Source: Polytrichum commune (taxonomy: Eukaryota; Streptophyta; Polytrichopsida; Polytrichales; Polytrichaceae). Taken from it: DNA of 64,000 nucleotides. The notes below the pieces were generated by a model that saw nothing but the letters and a program-made list of their open reading frames with translations, made no database searches and was not told the DNA's origin. Positions 58,815 through 64,000 of the stretch are shown here, piece by piece (position 1 is the stretch's first letter; each line of letters opens with the position of its first letter). Location of the stretch: NCBI GenBank assembly GCA_950295325.1, contig OX485807.1, positions 51,738,440-51,802,439 on the forward strand, written 5' to 3'. The position numbers and the translations under genes were made by a program.

Positions 58815-60596
58815 GTCTACGGGATTACCCAAAGACCCTTAGGTTGATATGTAATGTGACTTACGGGAACCACGTGTGGCAAGAATATAATTGTTTTGGG
58901 GGTATTATCCTGGTGACAAGCAAGTACATGATTCATAAATTTTCTTGTTGTGCATACTTTGTTGTATCTTTCACTTTCTTTGAGAGGTTGGGGTGAGTCA
59001 TATTCATGTAACATGTGTTGATTATAAATCAATAGATGGCTTGTTACAAGAGTGTCATGCCCTATGATTATCCTCCACACGTGGCCAATTCTAGTGAATT
59101 ATTTGACTGAGGCCAAGCTTTGGTTCAGTTCAAAAATCATCTGAAAAGGTAGAGCTTATTGTTCAATACAATGTGATTTAGCCTCAAATTAATTTCAAAG
59201 ATCCACAATACAAATACAAACATACACAAAATAGATATGCACTCAAGAACAACATGAATTTATTTTATTGCATAACCATAAACCAATAATATATGATTCT
59301 AATCATGATATCTTAGAAATAATATATGATTAATTTCATGGAATTTATGTCAACCTACATCATTTTGAACTCAAAGTCAAGATAGTGTGGGCATGCTTTA
59401 TTTTGAAATTGTTTCAAATTTTTGAGACTATGAATTGAAAAAATACTCTATCATTGGTTGCATGTAGTTTCTAATTTTTTGGAAGTGTCAACCATGGGCC
59501 AAAGACATAACATGTCCACCAACTCTGGCATTTGAAGTCAACTTATGCTCAAAAATCATGAGACTTTCGGTTAAGGTCCCACAGGATGGCAATCCATGTC
59601 CAAGGTGGCCATTGCCTCTAAGTTGCGATCATTTCATCTGTACATACCTTATACCCTTCAAAAGTTTACATGCTTTCATCTATGAAGCAATATTTCTCAT
59701 CACCGTGCCATACTCCAAAGTGGGTAACCCCCTTCTTTCTGGCCAAGTTTAAAAGGCATATATTGCATTATAGTACAATACCAACTCATGTAATTTTCTT
59801 TAGTGTAAGAAACTCTTGTAACCATTCAGTAGAGGAATCCAAGAACAAAATTTCCAAACAAAACTAACCTTCTTTTGATATGGTAAGATGGTATTATAAC
59901 CTAATTATAGGATTTGATTCAATTTAGGTGTCTTATAAGGGTAGACTAGACAACTTTTGGGTCCTTATATTCAAGTTATAATACCTTCATTTTGAATATT
60001 ATATCCATGAAAACAACACATTCACATGTGACATTTTATTTGAAGGCTGACTCGGTTTCTAGTCTTGTAGAGTGCACTTCGACTTTGGAATAAATTGTAT
60101 TTTGAAACTACTTTTGTATGGGCACCTATGGTACAAGTTTATAGAGTAAGAAGAAACTCTTTTATATCTTGATTGTCAAGTTTTGATTGCTATCAAGAGT
60201 GTTTGAAAGAACAATGAAGAACATAACATTCATGATATAAAAAGACTTCTTCCCTTATTATCACTTGCACATGCTACTAGCATTTTGTAAATACGTCCGG
60301 ATGTGGTTGGCAAAAGTTACCTTTAAAGACTGATTGAAGCCAACCTTTCTTATATTCAAGAAAATTGCATTCATAGCATTTTTTGCAAGCCATGTGTCAT
60401 TTTCACAAATACCATATTTTTAAAATAAAATCACTCTAATGTGGGCTTTCATTTTGATTGAAAGGCATTTTGTCAAAGGGGTTTACAACCACTTTTATGC
60501 CACTTTCACAATGATTTTAGGGCCAAGTGGCCAAGGTTGGACTAATCTTTTATACATTCACAATTTTCAAAGATAGATTTAACTCACCAGGTGTGA
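58815..60596. other. Non-coding end of block B
   Basis: It matches A 26411-28170. No gene is supported. Confidence 0.6.
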
Positions 60597-60775
60597 TGGG
60601 GATATTAACTAAAATGAGCCAATTGGGCCATTATGAGACAATTCGTACCAATGGGAACGTGCATTGGGAACGTGGTTCACGAGTAAATACCCGTGAATTG
60701 CCATCATTGACAAGGATTAGAACAAGAGGAAGGTCATCACCATAGACTAACACACTATTTCATGCACATTGGTGT
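60597..60775 (+). repeat. 180-bp direct repeat, copy 2
   Basis: Same orientation as 57378-57557. The two copies bracket exactly the last 3.04 kb of block B. It contains palindrome 60676-60697 (one arm mismatch). Confidence 0.9.
60676..60697. repeat. Palindrome TTCACGAGTA-AA-TACCCGTGAA
   Basis: Same as 57458-57479 with one G-to-A change in the left arm. Confidence 0.8.
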
Positions 60776-60836
60776 GTATTTATAAGCTACAATAATGCAT
60801 ATTCTTGCCCACATTAAAACTTAGCCCAGCTGTCAC

Positions 60837-60854
60837 CACGGGTGTTCACTCGTG
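60837..60854. repeat. Palindrome CACGGGTG-TT-CACTCGTG
   Basis: One mismatch between the arms. A weaker relic (CCACGAGTGAACGGCCATG) lies at 61024-61042. Confidence 0.75.
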
Positions 60855-61205
60855 ACCAACCAACACCCCGCAACAGATGAGCCTATATCCATAATACAAC
60901 ATAAGTCGACACCACTAAGGAACAACCATGCGCATGTCAACAAATGTATGCAAATATAATGGGTCTAATCATAAAAGCTATCATGGGCACTTAATACTAC
61001 TCAGAGAATATAAATACATCTAACCACGAGTGAACGGCCATGACAAATCAACACCATGCAACACACGATGCAAGATCCATAACACATGAAGGAAGGTCTA
61101 CATGTCATATCCGACTACACTACTGAGGGTCAAAAAATCATTTGAATGAATCATAGATGCCACAGTGGGCACAAAAAATGTGAACAAAGTATATGAATTG
61201 TTGTA

Positions 61206-61227
61206 TCCACGGGTGAACACCCGTGGA
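61206..61227. repeat. Palindrome TCCACGGGTG-AA-CACCCGTGGA
   Basis: Perfect 10-bp arms. It lies 25 bp beyond the stop of the minus-strand frame ending at 61252. Confidence 0.9.
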
Positions 61228-61251
61228 AAATCTATCACCATAAAGGTCCGG

Positions 61252-61626
61252 CTATCTACAAGAGGAGTATGAATCCTTAATCATTTTCAACATTTTGTCA
61301 TGAGGTTGTCTTTGAGCTATACTACATTGCTTGCGCTTGACTTCTTCAAGCCGTTTCTTCTCCTCCATCAAACCTGTAGCTTCTCGAAGTTGTTTCACCC
61401 TTGCAGCCACGTAATCAGACATGGATGAGGTGGTATTGGGTGAACTACACCTCCAACATCTAGAACTATTTCCCGAGCCCGTGGGCTCACTAGGGTGAAT
61501 GGTTTGGAGAGAAAGGTGTCTCTTCACCCGAGCGCGTGTGACCGGAGCCGCAACAGCGACCGGAACAGCCACCTCAATCGCGACTGGAACAGCCACCGCA
61601 ACATCGCGTGTTTGGAGCATATGTGT
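61252..61626 (-). CDS. Last exon of a minus-strand gene, function unknown
   Basis: The exon starts after acceptor-like TTTGTTAG and reads THMLQTRDVAVAVPV, with alternating AVPVA stretches. A Ser-rich part follows, then a charged, probably coiled-coil C-terminus (VKQLREATGLMEEKKRLEEV) and a stop at 61252. It joins in phase 0 to an upstream exon (61824-61714). I recognise no family. Confidence 0.45.
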   Translation of the reverse strand, partial: THMLQTRDVAVAVPVAIEVAVPVAVAAPVTRARVKRHLSLQTIHPSEPTGSGNSSRCWRCSSPNTTSSMSDYVAARVKQLREATGLMEEKKRLEEVKRKQCSIAQRQPHDKMLKMIKDSYSSCR

Positions 61627-61713
61627 CTAACAAAACAAACGACAAAATGATATTAGAATCCCTGGGATGAAACACAACTAAAAAAATTGGGATTCATGTG
61701 GAAAATGAATTAC

Positions 61714-61824
61714 CTTAGGGCATGGAGATGTCACTTCGGCGAAGTCGGCGTTAGCATCCGGAAGACGTTGTCGACGAGGTGGACTAGCAATATAGTTCTT
61801 AGGTCGCGTTTGGAATGGGGAATG
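61714..61824 (-). CDS. Internal exon of the minus-strand gene
   Basis: 37 codons between ATCCTAACAG| and CCTAAG|GTAATT, reading HSPFQTRPKNYIASPPRRQR, with donor and acceptor both phase 0. Other frames in this stretch lack splice sites. Low-complexity and of unknown function. Confidence 0.4.
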
Positions 61825-62045
61825 CTGTTAGGATACAAGAACATAAGAGTCCATGGAAGAAGGACATTATGTGCAAGAGGAGCCCGTCCGTTGCCCCGTA
61901 GTAAAGATGAACATGTTCAAAACATATGAATTATAGCCGACTAAGTCCTACATATTAAAATTCGCTATAACAACCATAATTCCCAAAAACACAACTAACA
62001 CTGTCCAAGTGGTCTGATACATTCATTGAATCAACTACCACATTG

Positions 62046-62065
62046 CCACGGGTGAACACCCGTGG
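62046..62065. repeat. Palindrome CCACGGGTG-AA-CACCCGTGG
   Basis: Perfect 9-bp arms. It lies between the FCP1-like exon and the downstream exon at 61824. Confidence 0.9.
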
Positions 62066-62308
62066 GACAATGCCAGACGTTCACTGTGGTTGGAAATAGT
62101 CGGGTATTCTCTAACACCGCAGTGTTGCAAAGTAGTAGATTCCCAGTGAGATACATTCATGACCATGACATGTTTGCAAGAGGAAAATCCACAAAACCAA
62201 AACAAGTTTCAAATGAAGTTGAAAGGCAACAAAGTTTCAGATCCACTTATTTCAAATACAATGTACCGATAGTGCAAATGTGCACTGTAGGCGGCCCCAA
62301 TAGGAAAT

Positions 62309-63091
62309 CTACATTGACATCTGCGCCTCTGGAACCATACGAGCAGAAGTCAGTATTTTATGTCTAGCTAATGATTGCTTATAAATCTGAGAACTTGGCA
62401 GCTCTAGATTGAAGGGTCCCTGTCCTGATGGATAAGGGTTGCTCCCCAAAAAATCTGGCACATACTGTTGAGAACTCAAGAGCCTTTGCAGGTAACTATG
62501 CAGAGTATCCAAGCTTTGGGTTGACATAAATGGGGGAGGGTTAATGTAGCTCCCAGGAGGGTTTGGGATGCATTTGTAAGGGGAGTCATCAACAAGTAAT
62601 GTAGTTCTATGACTGGGTTGCTTCGTATGCGGCATTGGATGCGTCCGGCTCCACTCAAAAAATGCGCACAGGTCTTTCATGAAGAAGCTTGAATCAGCAT
62701 TCATAGGACTAGGAAGAATTTGTCCTCTCTCATCCTTCAGAGTGTGACACAATTCTTGCCCAAACACATACTCTGGCTGTCTACAACCATTGAAGAAGTG
62801 TTGGACAATTGGCTGAAGATTCTTCATAAGCTTCGACGACCAGATGACAACATGGAAGTTTGCAAGAACAAAACGCAGAAAGCGCCCCAGTCCTTTCCTA
62901 GGTATGAGGGCACTATATGGGAGAAAGAGTGGAGCCAACTTCCCAGTTATCTGAGGGCTATATTGTGATTCAAGAGTCTTCCTGGTGTTGACATTGTCGC
63001 ACTTTGTTGACCTCACCAGGATCCCGTTTACATCCAGCACTAACCATATCTTCTCTCTCCGATGGACAACAGTGGTTGGAGAGGTGAGGAT
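62309..63091 (-). CDS. FCP1/NLI-interacting-factor-like phosphatase domain
   Basis: Read from the acceptor-like CATCGCCAG| at 63092: ILTSPTTVVHRREKIWLVLD leads into VNGILV, the position of the catalytic DxDxT loop. The nucleophile Asp is present but the second Asp is Asn (DVNGI). Then come RKGLGRFLRFVLANFHVVIW and SSKLMKN, equivalent to the RPGLxxFL...xVxIWSS block. LLVDDSPYKCIPNPPGSY carries the conserved late acidic motif, and a tail rich in Leu/Ser/Pro follows with a stop at 62309. FCP1-type enzymes remove phosphate from Ser in proteins such as the RNA polymerase II tail. The changed second Asp makes activity uncertain. It may be one exon of a larger minus-strand gene with the exons at 63998-63511 and 61824-61252. 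Confidence 0.7.
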   Translation of the reverse strand: MLTSPTTVVHRREKIWLVLDVNGILVRSTKCDNVNTRKTLESQYSPQITGKLAPLFLPYSALIPRKGLGRFLRFVLANFHVVIWSSKLMKNLQPIVQHFFNGCRQPEYVFGQELCHTLKDERGQILPSPMNADSSFFMKDLCAFFEWSRTHPMPHTKQPSHRTTLLVDDSPYKCIPNPPGSYINPPPFMSTQSLDTLHSYLQRLLSSQQYVPDFLGSNPYPSGQGPFNLELPSSQIYKQSLARHKILTSARMVPEAQMSM

Positions 63092-63351
63092 CTGGCGATG
63101 ACAAAATTGAAAGTCATTGTAAAGGATTTCTATCTAAGGAAACAATAGATTCTACATGATTTTTATCGAATGAATCAACATGTTGGGTACACATGAGTAT
63201 GCAAGATAAAAGAATGCCTGCACATTTATTGATTAGTTTTGCGAGATCGGGTAAAATATCGTACCGAAGGTGGTATTCCGGCAGTGGCTGTATGACCTGT
63301 GACCACATGCACACACGACATATGAGATCCACACGCTCAAACCCATACTCT

Positions 63352-63373
63352 CCCACGGGTGAACACCCGTGGG
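63352..63373. repeat. Palindrome CCCACGGGTG-AA-CACCCGTGGG
   Basis: Perfect 10-bp arms, in a predicted intron. Confidence 0.92.
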
Positions 63374-63451
63374 CACAATATCAAAAAACCTTTATATAAA
63401 TAATACTCGAGAGATAACAAATTGTATGGAAATTGAAAAGTATACACAGGT

Positions 63452-63479
63452 GGTCCCACGGGTGTTCACCCGTGGGACC
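63452..63479. repeat. 28-bp perfect palindrome, the longest of the family
   Basis: 13-bp arms (GGTCCCACGGGTG and its inverse) around TT. It lies 79 bp from 63352-63373 in the same predicted intron. Confidence 0.92.
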
Positions 63480-63510
63480 AATTGCATTCAAATAACACTA
63501 TATATGATAC

Positions 63511-63601
63511 CTTGAGCTTGGCTTAGGGGGGGATCCCCAGCATGTGCAGGGTCGTCATGAGAACTCCGTGGGATGACAATCCGTTCTGCCGCAACCAACA
63601 C
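63511..63601 (-). CDS. Internal exon of the minus-strand gene
   Basis: It lies between TTGCAACAG| and CTCAAG|GTATCA and reads VLVAAERIVIPRSSHDDPAH, then AGDPPLSQAQ. It joins in phase 0 to the exon upstream. No domain is recognised. Confidence 0.45.
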
Positions 63602-63686
63602 CTGTTGCAAAGACACTTTTAGAAATCTTGACGACTTTGCTTCCAAGATGAACACAATATTGAATTGGGAAGGAAGTATGTATTAC

Positions 63687-63998
63687 CATTTCGGACGATG
63701 CCGGTTGACCCTCAGCATACCGGTCGACATGAGGGCTTGAGGACTCCGCAACTGGAACATTGACTTCCCTCCTTGGAGACTCTGGCACTCCACTAATGTC
63801 AATGATCTCCAACGTCGAGTCCACAACACTGCCGGCTTGAGCGGCCGAGGACCCCGCGAATTGACCTCGTTCTTCACGATGTTTCGGAGCTTCGAACGTT
63901 GTCCATCTCTTTCTCATTTTCTTTAATGCAGCGGCATGAAGAATATGTTTCACCTTCACTGCTGCACAAAACGCTGGTGTGGAGAGATAAGCGAACAT
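63687..63998 (-). CDS. Exon of the minus-strand gene, cut by the window edge
   Basis: Reads MFAYLSTPAFCAAVKVKHIL, then a basic stretch (KKMRKRWTTFEAPKH) and an acidic/Ser-rich tail ending SSEM at donor-like GAAATG|GTAATA. The true start may lie outside the window. The basic stretch could be a nuclear signal. No family is recognised. Confidence 0.45.
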
Positions 63999-64000
63999 CT

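Larger units (their letters stand above)
42545..60595. repeat. Paralogous block B
   Basis: It is collinear with block A, starting at the equivalent of A 135 and ending at the equivalent of A 28170. It lacks the A-specific insertions (480-887, 1082-2023, 6717-11402 and 19240-25110). It contains the leader exon, leader intron and three kinase exons at 48392-55410. Confidence 0.8.

Noticed and set aside
57458-63479. Palindrome cluster as a CRISPR array
   Set aside because: Spacing is irregular (79 bp to about 3 kb), there are no uniform spacers and the context is a eukaryotic genome.
1-64000. LTR retrotransposons
   Set aside because: No reverse transcriptase, integrase or gag motifs and no long direct terminal repeats with TG..CA ends were seen; the long direct matches are the segmental blocks.

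Overview
This window looks like nuclear DNA of a land plant. The genes have spliceosomal introns. Much of the sequence is AT-rich remnants of class II transposons (PIF/Harbinger, hAT-like, Stowaway-like, mutator-like MITEs). The only well-preserved protein genes are plant-type kinases with an N-terminal helical region resembling plant MLKL (DUF1221/HeLo-like). Kinase style, single-exon kinase domains and the absence of recognisable LTR elements would fit a seedless plant, perhaps a bryophyte, but the sequence does not fix the species.

The window is built mainly from three diverged copies of one ancestral segment. Block A is about 135-28170, block C about 34028-42528 and block B about 42545-60595. 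A spacer of about 5.9 kb with no recognisable gene (28171-34027) separates A from C, and C abuts B directly at two telomere-type TTTAGGG units. Blocks A and B each carry three consecutive kinase exons. Block C keeps only the upstream leader exon; its kinases are missing. Comparing the blocks gives empty sites for several transposon insertions.

The kinase locus is the most interesting part. In A and B the order is: a short leader exon, HeLo-like + kinase 1, an intron of about 0.64 kb, HeLo-like + kinase 2, an intron of about 0.6 kb, then kinase 3 alone, which carries a hydrophobic three-unit repeat in its C-lobe. Most of the splice sites inferred at the kinase boundaries share the same phase (1/1), and a poly(A) signal-like AATAAA is seen just after kinase 3. 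The ancestral gene may therefore have encoded one tandem triple-kinase protein. The two copies have decayed in complementary ways. In A, kinase 1 has DRD instead of HRD and has lost its leader intron imprecisely, and kinase 2 has a nonsense codon and DFQ; kinase 3 is intact. In B, kinase 1 is frameshifted and kinase 3 has HMD, but kinase 2 is nearly intact. Further fragments of the family lie antisense at 21.5-22.4 kb and as C-lobe relics near 26.2 and 58.7 kb.

Mobile DNA: a Harbinger element (7632-11391, TAA target duplications) sits inside the terminal repeat of another MITE. Its transposase gene is split by a 328-bp G-ended MITE (second copy at 28717), and its Myb-like gene is interrupted by a tRNA-related SINE-like sequence. 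A hAT-type element (23416-24260) carries a C-rich satellite. A 613-bp near-perfect foldback lies at 39394-40006.

The right end (about 60.6-64 kb) holds exons on the minus strand, including an FCP1/NLI-interacting-factor-like phosphatase domain. Around them is an unusual family of about 20-bp palindromes (core CACGGGTGAACACCCGTG), at least six clear copies in 6 kb, all outside the predicted exons.
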